Assembly (NCBI GenBank): GCA_019285755.1
Contig: CP079103.1
Location: 5,737,001 to 5,801,000 of the forward strand
DNA from: Chitinophaga sp. E66
Lineage (GTDB): Bacteria; Bacteroidota; Bacteroidia; Chitinophagales; Chitinophagaceae
Length of the DNA stretch: 64,000 nucleotides
Direction of reading: 5' to 3'
The translations under genes were made by a program, and so were the position numbers. Of this stretch, positions 38,847 through 49,094 are shown piece after piece. The notes beneath the pieces were generated by a model. The model did no database searches and had not been told where the DNA came from. It saw nothing but the letters and a program-made list of their open reading frames with translations. Numbering within the stretch: position 1 is the stretch's first letter; each line of letters opens with the position of its first letter.

Positions 38847-39958
38847 ATGCACAAAGACGAGCTCATAGCACTATCGGCTAAAATTACGGATGGTACCGCC
38901 ACGGACCAGGAGATCACGCGGTTTAACGCCTATTTTGACGCGATGCTGGCCTCCGGCGGCGAAGTGCCCGCTTATCCGGACGAGGAAGCGTTACTGGAGG
39001 GCATCCGGCATAGAACGCAGCCCGCCCGCCCCGTGCGCTTGTGGCTGAGAGTTGCGGCTGCGGCGGCTGTGCTCCTAGGGATAGCAGCCGGCACCTGGAT
39101 GCTGACCCGTAACACACCCGAACCTCTAGCCGATGTTCGCCGTCAGCAGCCCGATGTGCAACCTGGCGGTAATAGTGCATTCCTTACGCTTTCAGACGGC
39201 CGCCGGATTTCGCTGGACGATGTTCAGCCCGGCGATGTCGCCAGCCAGGGGAACATTAAAATCACCAAGACGGATAAAGGCGAAGTGGTCTATGAAGCGC
39301 AGCCTTCGGGCGACGCCGGCGCGGCGCCTTCATGGAATGAACTGTCGACCCCGCGGGGCGGACAGTTCCGGCTCCTGCTGCCGGACGGGACGAAAGTTTG
39401 GCTGAATGCCGCATCGTCGTTAAGGTTCCCGGCGTCGTTTACGGATAAAGAAAGACTGGTTATGCTGTCAGGGGAAGGATATTTTGAAGTGGCGGCAGAT
39501 AAGCAAAAAACCTTCATTGTACAGTCAGCCACCCAGCGGGTGAAAGTGCTGGGCACCCATTTCAATGTGCATGCCTATGCGGAAGAGCCCTGGTCAGCAC
39601 TTCTCTCCTGGAAGGCAAAGTACAGGTGACAGACGGCGGGGTATCTGCAACGCTGTCGCCCGGAGAGCAAAGCGTCTATAACCATAAAACCAGGACGATC
39701 GAAGCGGGCCCGGCCGATGTGGCAGCGGCCGCGGCATGGAAGAACGGATACTTTGTTTTCAACAATACTTATTTGTCGGACGTGATCCGGCAACTGTCCC
39801 GGTGGTATGACGTGAAGGCCGATTTTGCAAACCTTCCGAATATCCGATATACCGGTACTATTCCACGAAACGTAACCCTCACTTCCGCGCTGGAGATGCT
39901 GGAGATAACGGGAAATGTCAAATTTGAAGTCAACCAGAATACCATTTATGCCAGGTAA
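38847..39958 (+). CDS. FecR-family anti-sigma factor (1)
   Basis: About 371 residues. A short cytoplasmic N-terminal domain (LIALSAKITDGTATDQEITRF), one TM (VAAAAAVLLGIAAGTWML), then the periplasmic FecR domain (TPRGGQFRLLLPDGTKVWLN; SGEGYFEVAADKQKTFIV) and a C-terminal DUF4974 domain (AAWKNGYFVFNNTYLSDVIR; ALEMLEITGNVKFEV). One break near 39585. Normally it binds sigma in the cytoplasm and the SusC3 signalling domain in the periplasm. Confidence 0.92.
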
Positions 39959-40010
39959 ATAAATTTAGTCGCCTATGTAGAAAAAAAGAAGATCGACCAA
40001 AAAAGCAAGA

Positions 40011-40034
40011 CCGGCCACGTAGCAGCGTGACCGG
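40011..40034 (+). repeat. Hairpin in the fecR-susC3 leader
   Basis: CCGGCCACG and CGTGACCGG form a 9-bp stem with one mismatch and a 6-nt loop, in the 148-nt gap before susC3. No T-run follows, so an RNA processing, stability or attenuation role is only a possibility. Confidence 0.45.
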
Positions 40035-40106
40035 CCGGTGCCAGGTAATATCGTCGTTACCAAATTCACGTTCAGTAAAAACGCTTTCCATCACCTAACA
40101 AAACAA

Positions 40107-43100
40107 ATGTATGACTTTAAACATGCATTACGGGGATTATTATGCCTTCCCGCGAAGCGGCCCCGTCTATTTTCACGTCAACCAAAACTGATACTGGTTA
40201 TGAAACTGACCATCCTGATGCTAACGGTGGTCCTGATGCAGGTAAGTAACGCTGCATTTTCACAAAAGATCACCATAGAAGCCGAGCAAGTACCGCTGAA
40301 AACAGTCCTTGCCTCCATCCGCCAGCAGTCTGGTTTCCAGATGCTCTACAGCAATGAGGCATTGGAAAAGGCGGGAACGGTAACCGTAAGGCTTAAGAAC
40401 GCTACGCTGGAACATGCGCTGGCGCAGATATTCAATGCTCAGCCCCTTACATACAAAGTGGAAGGGAATGTGATTCTCATCAGCCCCAAGCCGCAGGTCA
40501 TGAGCATGATCGCTGTTGTGCCACCGGTGAAGGAAATCAACGTCACCGGCATCGTGTCGGCCGTAAATGGCGATCCTGTTCCCGGCGCGGCCGTGCAGGA
40601 ACGCGGTACCGGCAATGGTACCGTAACCGATGGTGCCGGACGCTTTAACATCCGGGTGAAAAGTGATACGGCTACCCTTATTATCCGCTCCATGGGCTTT
40701 GCTTCACAGGAAGTGAAAGTGGCTGGGAGAAATGCGGATCGTATTGAAGGAAGACCAGGCTGCCCTTAGTGAAGTCGTAGTAGTAGGGTACGGTATGCAA
40801 AAGAAAGCCAACCTGACCGGCGCCGTGAGCTCTGTGAATATGGACGAAGTACTGGGTAACCGGCCGGTAAGCGGAACGGCGCAGGCGCTGCAGGGCGCCG
40901 TTCCGGGACTGCAGATCACCTTCGGTTCGGGACAGCCGGGATCGGCCGCTACCATCAACCTACGCGGTGTTGCTTCCATTAATGGCGGTGGCCCGCTGGT
41001 ATTGGTAGACAACGTACCGATGTCGCTGGACGACATCAACCCGAGAGATATTGAAAACATCACTGTGCTCAAAGATGCGGCAGCGTCCTCTATCTATGGC
41101 GCACGCGCGGCATTCGGTGTCATTCTCATTTCCACTAAGAAAGGTAAACGCAATTCCCCGCCGCGATTCAATTATTATAACAACTTCACGTGGAGCAAAC
41201 CCGCCTCCCTCCCTGAAAAAGCCACTCCTCTGGAAATGGTACAGGCGCTGAAAGACTTCGGGAATACCAGCTATTGGAGCGACAGGATGTCGATAAATGG
41301 CTGGGGTTCATGAAAGAATATCAGCAGGACCCCGCGAAGTTCCCGAACGGAGAAGCCATGCTCAATGGCCTGCATTATCCATTGGCCGAACAGGATCTCT
41401 ACGGACAGTTGTTCAACGGTGGTATGGAGCAACAGCACAACTTCTCATTTGCAGGTGGTTCCGAAAAATCAACTTACCGCGTATCGGGAGGATATTCCGA
41501 TGAAGACGGCATCATGGTGTCTTCCAACGACAGGCTCAGCCGATACAACTTCAACGCCAGCCTCACCACAGATTTAACGAGCCAGCTCCGGTCTACCGTT
41601 AGCGTATTCTACCGGAACGACAACCGTCGTACCCCATCGGCGCTGAACGATCTGTTTTATAATGCGATCACCCTTGCGTCTTTTGTCCCTATCGGCGAAT
41701 CGGTGGCAAATAACGGCAGGACCCTGCCATATAGCACGCCCAACAACGTGGCGCGCATCGAGGCCGCGAACGTAGCGAAGAACGAGAACATCCGTTTGTT
41801 CGGAAAAGTGGAATATACACCGCTGAAAAATTTCCGGGTAGACGCGGAATACACATTCTTCAAGAATACCGACAACGGATATAATACGCGCCTGGTGAAT
41901 GATTATATCGATCCGAGCACCTATGACGTAAAGTCCTTCTTTACCCAATCGCGTTATACGCGAACGCTCAGCCAGGCGAACCACCACGCTTTCAACCTGT
42001 ACGCCACTTACAACCGGGAATTATCCGGAGGGCATAACTTCAAAGCTATTGCGGGCACCAATATGGAAATCGAGAAAGGTGATGTGCTGTCTACCTACCG
42101 CGAGAACCAGATTTCCGCTTTTATTCCGACACTGACCGCCTCTTCCGGCCCTGCGGTTTCCACGGATGAATATCCTCAGTATGCAATACTTGGTTACTTC
42201 GGACGTATCAACTATGACTACAAAGGCAAATACCTCCGGAAGTGAACGGCCGGTACGATGGTTCGTCCAGGTTCCCGCCGGGCGACCGCTTCGGATTCTT
42301 CCCTTCGGTGTCTGCGGGCTGGAATGTGATGGAAGAGAAATTTATGGGCTTCGCGAAGCAGTCTGTGCAGCAACTGAAGCTGCGGGGCTCTTTCGGTGAG
42401 ATCGGGAACCAGGTGGTTGGTTCAAATTTCCCATATTTCCCCGGGATGACGCCGGCGTTATCCGGATGGGTAGATGATACGGGTGTCCGGGCTTCTTCGC
42501 TCGGCGCGCCAACGCTGCCCAGCGCTACCCTGACGTGGGAGCGCATGCGGACGCTGAATGGAGGTATCGATCTGAGTATGTTCGACAGCCGCCTGGCTGT
42601 GACCTTTGATATTTTCAACCGCAAGACTTTTGGTATGCTCGCACCCGGCGCCGCGCTTCCGGCCGTGCTTGGTATCGCCGCGCCGCCGCAGAATGTGGCC
42701 GACCTTGAAACGAAAGGCTGGGAACTGGAGATCAGCTGGGGAGATAAAGCGGGTGAATTTGCATATGGATTCGGCTTCAACCTGTCGGATAACCAGACGC
42801 ATATCACCAGGTATCATAATCCCGGAGGGTTGCTGTCGGAAAGATATGTAGGCCAGGATATTTCCGAGATCTGGGGATACGTATCTGACGGATTCTACAC
42901 TGTCAACGATTTTGAGAAGGGATCGTTAAACGCCAACCTGACAGGCGGCAAACTGCTGCCGGGCATACCTTTCTTCAAAGGTATTGCTCCTAATCCCGGA
43001 GACGTTAAGTACGCCGACCTCAATGGCGACGGCATTATCTTCTCCGGCAACGGCACCTGGCAGACCCTGGCGACCGGAAGATCATCGGCTCCAATGCGCG

Positions 43101-43586
43101 CCGCTACCAGTTCGGCATGTTCGGCAACGCATCGTTTAAGAACTTCGATATCAACTTCTTCCTCCAGGGCGTAGGCAAAGGGATCTGTGGATGGGCAACC
43201 GCCTGTTCTGGGGCTACCAGGATCAGTTCAGCACCATCTATAAACACAACCTCGATTACTGGACGCCTGAGCGCACCAACGCCTACTATCCCCGCATGTA
43301 CTCCAATGGAAGCGGCAACACGGGCACCAGCCGGAATACGCAGACGGGCTACCTGCAGAACGGGGCTTACCTGCGCGTGAAGAACGTCACCCTCGCTTAC
43401 AATGTGCCGAAGCACATCCTCGGCAAAGCAAAAGCAGACGCCCTTCGCATCTTCGCTTCCGGCGAGAACCTTTTCCTGTTCGATCACCTGCCTAACGGTA
43501 TGGAGTCCGATGCGGTCGTGATCACCGATGGCGGTATTTACCCTTCCCTGAAGAAATACAGCGTGGGCCTGAATCTTTCCTTCTGA
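40107..43586 (+). CDS. SusC-type TonB-dependent transducer with STN domain (3)
   Basis: About 1160 residues. It has a long N-terminal extension before the hydrophobic signal (MKLTILMLTVVLMQVSNAAFS), then a secretin/TonB STN domain (QVPLKTVLASIRQQSGFQML; ATLEHALAQIFNAQPLTYKV), a CarboxypepD_reg-like domain (VTGIVSAVNGDPVPGAAVQE), the TonB-box region SEVVVVGYGMQKKANLTGAV, a plug and the beta barrel to VGLNLSF. The STN domain contacts the periplasmic FecR. Five breaks: about 40735 (either one extra base or two lost), 41280, 42238, 43080 and 43185. Start ATG 40107; 40200 is an alternative. Confidence 0.92.
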
Positions 43587-43605
43587 TCTCAAAAATTACG
43601 ACATC

Positions 43606-45383
43606 ATGAAACTTAAACGATATATCATCACCGGATGCGTTTCCGCCATGCTGCTTCAGGGCTGTAAAGACTTCCTGGACCTCCAGCCGAGAGACCAGCT
43701 GACGGAAGCCTATACTTTCACCAGCTATGCGAATTTTAAAACCTACGCATGGAACTTCTACGACGTCTTCCCCGGATACACTTCGGATATGACCAACGCT
43801 GAATTCAACAGCGATTTATTCCTCAATGCCAATCCCAATGGGATATCCGACTGGATCTGGCAACGTGTGACCATTCCGGCAGAGAGCGATATCTACACCC
43901 GCTCCTATAGCCGCATCCGTACCGTCAACATCATGCTTGCCAATATTGACAATGCCACTACCCTGAGCGATGCGGAGCGTAAGCACTGGCGCGCGGTAGG
44001 ATTGTTCTTCCGGGCGTTTAATTACTATCAGCTCGTATCCCGCTTTGGCGGCGTGCCGTATATCGATAAGCCGCTGACAGACGCTGATGCCGAATACCTC
44101 AATGCACCCCGTATGGCGCGCGCGGAGCTCACCGACAAGCTGCTCGAAGACCTGAAATGGGCGGAGGCTAATATTAAACCGGACGGCGATGGAGAAAACA
44201 CCATCGATGTACATGTGGTACGCGCGTTTATCACGCGGTTCGGGGTGTCTGAAGGCGCCTGGAGAAAGTACCACGCCCTGGGTGATCCCAAGGCGTATTA
44301 CGAAGCCTGCAAAGCGGCGGGCGATAAACTCATGACCAGCTTCCCTAACCTGGCAGCCAGCTACGACGATGATTTCAACAGTGAATCACTCGCTGGTGTG
44401 GCGGGCATTCTTCTGTATCGCCGGTATGAGATCGGGCAGGTGACGCATTCGCTGGCCTCCCTGGGAAGGAACTCCTCCGGCCGGTGGGACCTTACCAAGA
44501 AAGCGGCCGACATGTACCTGATGCGCGACGGGCAAACCCGCTGGACCAGCCCGCAGTTCCAGGGAGACAAATCTCCATTCACCGAATTCCGCTCCCGAGA
44601 CCGCCGGCTATATTTCACCACGCCACCGCCCTATAAAGTGAACACCACGCACCCCAGCTACGAATTCACGCTCACGGGCGACCCGCGGACCGCGAGTACA
44701 TCGATACTATGGCGAATATTTCCAACGAGAAACGCAAAACGCTGCCCACGCTTAACTGGCGGGGATCGTACTGCGTCAGGAGCCGCATTACGTCGATTAC
44801 ACGCTTGGGCAGCCATTCTGTGTAACGTACACCGGGTACCGCTTCAGCAAATTCAGCAACAAGATCGCACGGATACAGAACCAGGATATTAACGACGCAC
44901 CCATCTTCCGTATGGGAGAAGTGCTCGTGAATGTTGCCGAGGCGAAGTACGAATTGGGCGAGTTCAACCAGGCCGTTGCAGATGCTACGATCAATAAGTT
45001 GCGGGCCCGTGGGGCCGTGGCGCCTCTTCAGCTCTCCGCCATCCCCGACGATCCGCAACGCGATGCAGCAATCATGCCCGCGCTGTGGGAGATCCGTCGC
45101 GAGAGAGCCATAGAGCTTATGGGCGAAGGCTTCCGGTTCGACGACCTCCGTCGCTGGAAGAAAATGGACTACGCCATGGCACAGAAACTGGGCCGGTGGA
45201 TCAAGAAAGGAACGGATGTTGCCGCCGACGCGAAGATCCCCATCCTTAACAACGCCACCGAGGGTTATATCGCCTATGAAGGCGTGCCCCGGAACATGGC
45301 CGGAACATCAATACCTGTATGCCATCCCCTCCAATCAGCGGGTACTCAATCCCAAACTTGAGCAGAATCCCGGATGGAAATAA
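43606..45383 (+). CDS. SusD/RagB-family nutrient-binding lipoprotein (3)
   Basis: About 592 residues. Lipobox MLLQGC, then DFLDLQPRDQLTEAYTF, the TPR-like core (AVGLFFRAFNYYQLVSRFGG) and the end DAPIFRMGEVLVNVAEAKY, RAIELMGEGFRFDDLRRWK and LEQNPGWK. Breaks near 44690, 44765 and about 45300 (two bases probably lost there). Partner of SusC3. Confidence 0.92.
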
Positions 45384-45399
45384 TTATCGAATAATCCGG

Positions 45400-45429
45400 G
45401 GCCGGTTGATAGTTTGACCGGCCTTTTTA
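45400..45429 (+). terminator. Intrinsic terminator between susD3 and the sulfatase
   Basis: Stem GGCCGGT / ACCGGCC (45400-45406, 45417-45423), 10-nt loop, then TTTTT. The sulfatase ATG is only 17 nt past the stem, so the sulfatase may be expressed by read-through or from its own promoter. Confidence 0.75.
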
Positions 45430-45439
45430 TCTTTTCAAC

Positions 45440-46837
45440 ATGAAAAAGCACCTTCTGACGGCCGGGATGCTGCTACTCGCATCCCTGGGCATGGCGCAGC
45501 AACGGAAGCCGAATATCGTCTTCATCCTCGCCGACGACCTCGGCTATGGAGATCTCGGCGCCTACGGCCAGCAAAAGATCAAAACACCGAACATCGACCG
45601 GATGGCTAAAAACGGTATGCGCTTTACCTCTTTCTACGCAGGCACATCCGTGTGCGCTCCCTCCCGCTCCAGCCTCATCACCGGCCAGCATACAGGGCAT
45701 ACTTATGTGCGTGGTAATAAAGAAATTCAACCCGAAGGACAGGAGCCCTGGCCGATACCGTCCAGAGCATGGCCACGCTCCTGCAGCAGGCCGGCTATGT
45801 GACGGGTGCTTTCGGAAAATGGGGCCTCGGCATGGTAGGCACCACCGGCGCCCCTGACCGTAAAGGATTCGATCAGTTCTTCGGATATAACTGCCAGCGG
45901 CAATCGCACCGGTATTACCCCACCCACCTGTGGGACAATGATAAGAAAGTCATCCTCGAAGGGAACGACCTGCAGCATAAAGTACACTACGCCCCGGAGT
46001 TGATCCAGGAGAAGGCGCTGGCGTTCATCGAAGCGAACCAGGCGAAGCCGTTCTTCCTGTTCATCCCGGTGGTGTTGCCGCATGCGGAATTACAGGGGCC
46101 GGACGATGAGTGGTTTAAAATGTATGACGGCAAATTCCTGAAGCGCCCCATAAAGGCAACGACTATGGCCCGCAAGGCACCGTTGCAGGGTATGCCTCCA
46201 TCGATAAGCCACATGCCACCTATGCGGGCATGGTTTCGCGGATGGATGCTTACGTAGGACAAGTAATTACGAAGCTGACGGCGCTCAACCTGATCGATAA
46301 TACCATCATCATCTTCACGAGCGACAACGGCGCCCATACCGAAGGCGGTGCTGACCCCGCGTTCTTCAACAGCAACGGCGGCCTGCGCGGCACCAAGCGG
46401 GACCTGTATGAAGGAGGCATCAAAACGCCATTTATCGTGCAATGGAATGGTAAAGTAAAGCCAGGCAGCACTTCGGCCCACATCGGGGCTTTCTGGGACG
46501 TGTTACCCACTTTCGTGGATATTACCGGCGCCCCCTCGCCCCGGTACACCGACGGCATCTCGTTCCTCCCTACCCTGAAAGGAAAGAAGCAACAGCCACG
46601 GCACAACTACCTCTATTGGGAATTCCATGAAGGCGGCGGCCGGCAGGCCGTGCGCATGGGGAACTGGAAAGGCGTAAGATTGCAGGTAAAGAAAGATCCC
46701 AACGCTCCAATCGAGCTGTGATGACTGGCCAAAGACCCGGCAGAAAAAACAATATCGCCGCCAGTCACCCGGACATCGTCCGGAAGATCAGTGAGAAAAT
46801 GACCGAAGCACATGTGGAGTCACCCATTTTCCCCTGA
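45440..46837 (+). CDS. Family S1 sulfatase (arylsulfatase-type)
   Basis: Hydrolyses sulfate esters, probably on a glycan. About 466 residues. Signal peptide (LLTAGMLLLASLGMAQ), metal ligands in NIVFILADDLGYGDLG and the sulfatase signature CAPSRSSLITGQHTG, whose Cys would be converted to formylglycine. FGKWGLG, DNTIIIFTSDNGAHTEGG and GIKTPFIVQWNGK follow, and the C-terminal subdomain repairs to end VESPIFP. Breaks near 45745, 46155 and 46718. No maturase (anSME or FGE) is in the window. The subfamily cannot be assigned by eye. Confidence 0.92.
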
Positions 46838-46857
46838 TTGATAAAAATTAACACTGG

Positions 46858-46902
46858 AACCGCGGTCGCCTGAAACCCTTTACAGGCAGGGCGACTGCGG
46901 TT
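46858..46902 (+). repeat. Long hairpin after the sulfatase
   Basis: AACCGCGGTCGCC and GGCGACTGCGGTT form a 13-bp stem with a single G-U pair and a 19-nt loop, 20 nt past the sulfatase stop. No T-run follows; it may be a 3' stabilising hairpin. Confidence 0.6.
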
Positions 46903-47040
46903 TGATGTAAAGGATCCTGCTAAAATAGCAACATAATTTGGTAAAATCCGATAAGAATCCAATCCGCTTAATTCTGTAATATTACCGTTCGTACGTAGCA
47001 CCCATTCAACCAAATCGAAACAGTGGCAGTGAACAAAGAC

Positions 47041-47628
47041 ATGTTAAGGATCAACCAGGATCTGGACCTTTTGCGCCAGGTAGCTTCGGGAGACGAGCAT
47101 GCCTTCACGACGCTGTACCACCGCTACGAATCCCATATTTTACAGGTTGCTTCCCTTTACGTTAAAGACCGCGACGCATCACGCGAGATCGTGCAGGACG
47201 TCTTCCGCAAACTATGGGAGAACCGCGACAAGCTCGCAGAAGTGCGAGATATGCGGGATTACCTCTTCATCATCGCCCGCAACCTGATCTTCAACCAGTT
47301 CAAAAAGGCTGCGCATGAGATGGCCGTTCAGAAAGACCTGCGCTATGCCGCGGAAACCGCCGCCGGCGATGCAGATTACCGTGTGCGCGACCGTGAATGC
47401 GAGCGCATCCTTCATACCGCCATTAACTCCCTTCCTCCCCAACGCAAACGCATTTACCAGCTGGCCCGCGAAAAGGGCATGAGCTATGAAGAGATAGCGC
47501 ACGAGCTGCGTATCTCCCGGTTCACGGTGAAAAACCACATGGCCCAGGCACTGCAATCCATCCGCCTTTATCTCCTTCAGCACCTGCATACGGTGGCTGC
47601 CGCCCTTGGTGTGTGGCTGGGCTGGTAA
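47041..47628 (+). CDS. ECF RNA polymerase sigma factor (FecI-like) (2)
   Basis: Intact, about 195 residues from ATG 47041 (a GTG at 47023 would add six residues). Region 2: FTTLYHRYESHILQVASLYV and REIVQDVFRKLWENR; region 4: LPPQRKRIYQLAREKGMSYE and ISRFTVKNHMAQALQSIR. It heads the second signalling block and presumably drives susC4-susD4 when FecR2 releases it. Confidence 0.92.
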   Translation: MLRINQDLDLLRQVASGDEHAFTTLYHRYESHILQVASLYVKDRDASREIVQDVFRKLWENRDKLAEVRDMRDYLFIIARNLIFNQFKKAAHEMAVQKDLRYAAETAAGDADYRVRDRECERILHTAINSLPPQRKRIYQLAREKGMSYEEIAHELRISRFTVKNHMAQALQSIRLYLLQHLHTVAAALGVWLGW

Positions 47629-47707
47629 AAATATTTTTCCTCCGGATAGTCCGACCCATATTTCCAACTGTCTTTATTCCAAAGGCACAAAAACGAACGC
47701 CACGAAA

Positions 47708-48800
47708 ATGACTGAACAGGATTTCTTGCAACTGCTTTCCAGGTATAAAAAAGGCACGCTCTCCCGAAAGAGGAAACTGAGTTCGCCGAAGCGGCCGCCT
47801 CCGGCTCGTTCGACGCGCTGGTGCAAGATGATGTCTGGAAAGCATTGTCGGCACCGCCGGCCGCCAAAGGAGGCCTGCTACGCGCGATTCGTTCCGTACG
47901 GTACAGGGCTGCCGCCGCGGCGGTGCTGATCGGCGGTTTATCCGTTTTCTTCCTGACGCGCGCTCCGGAACAACGAGCCCGGCCTACCCGCGCCGTTAAC
48001 CGTCGCGGAGGTGTTACCCGGTACCAACAAAGCCTTGCTGACCCTGGCAGACGGAACGGTCATGGAGCTGGATAGCACCGGCGCCATTGCCATACCCAAC
48101 CAGGGTAACGCCCAGATCAGCGCTACTGGCGGCCTGCTCAGTTATGACGACGATGCCGGCCATGCCGCCCCGCTTTCAACACACTGCGTACGCCGCGCGG
48201 CGGACAGTTCAAAGTAGTATTGTCGGACGGCACGAAGGTTTGGATGAATGCGGAGTCGTCCTCACCTATCCCACCACTTTCGCGGGCGAACTGCGGTCAG
48301 TGGAACTGACCGGCGAGGCCTTCTTCGAAGTGGAGAAAGACGCAAAGAAACCCTTCCGCGTAAAAGCCGCTCAAACTACGGTAGACGTACTGGGCACGAG
48401 CTTTAACGTAATGGCCTACCAGGATGAAAAGTCCGTAGATGCCACCCTGGTACATGGCGCGGTGATCGTAAGGGGTAATAGCGGAGAGAAGCGCCTGCAG
48501 CCAGGGGAACAGGCCTCGGTGGTGGGAACTGGTACGGTACAGGTAAGTGAAGTGGATGTAGAGGAAGTGCTCGCCTGGAAAAACGGCCTTTTCATCTTCG
48601 AAGACGCGGACCTGCGCTCGGTGATGAGGCAGCTGGCACGCTGGTACGATGTGGAAATCGAATACCAGGGCGCCCCTTCAGATATGAAACTAAATGGAGC
48701 GGTATATCGAAATTATAGTCTGTCACAAGTGCTGACGGTATTGAAAGCCACAGGATTGCAATTCCGGATCGAAGGCAGAAAGTTGATCATTATTACGTAA
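47708..48800 (+). CDS. FecR-family anti-sigma factor (2)
   Basis: About 365 residues. N-terminal cytoplasmic part (MTEQDFLQLLSRYKKGTLS), one TM (AAAAAVLIGGLSVFFL), FecR domain (TPRGGQFKVVLSDGTKVWMN; ELTGEAFFEVEKDAKKPFRV) and a C-terminal DUF4974 part (EEVLAWKNGLFIFEDADLRS). Breaks cluster at about 47766, 47990 (two bases), 48175 and 48262. It lies between sigma 2 and SusC4. Confidence 0.9.
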
Positions 48801-48837
48801 CAACGATAAGCAAATAACCTAACGCAAGGCATGAGCC

Positions 48838-48921
48838 GCCGTGGAACGCCATACCACGGCTAAAGGCAACTATTTCACCACCAGCACCAGAACCAGTACC
48901 GCCGCGGGCACCCGCCCGCGG
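48838..48921 (+). repeat. Two hairpins in the fecR-susC4 leader
   Basis: First hairpin: GCCGTGG / CCACGGC (48838-48844, 48854-48860). Second: CCGCGGG / CCCGCGG (48902-48908, 48915-48921). Both lie in the 294-nt gap before susC4. The first SusC/FecR block also has a leader hairpin at a comparable place. Confidence 0.5.
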
Positions 48922-49094
48922 AAAGGGGAGATATTATCATCAATAAAAACAAGTCCACCATGAAGACGTAACGTTCGCAAGTCCCATAAAAGAGAAGCCG
49001 GAAGTGCTGGTAACACCGCCGGCTTTGATTGCAGGGCATCACCTAAATCATCATTGCTGCGATTCATTAAACAACACCCTAACACTGCAAAATT

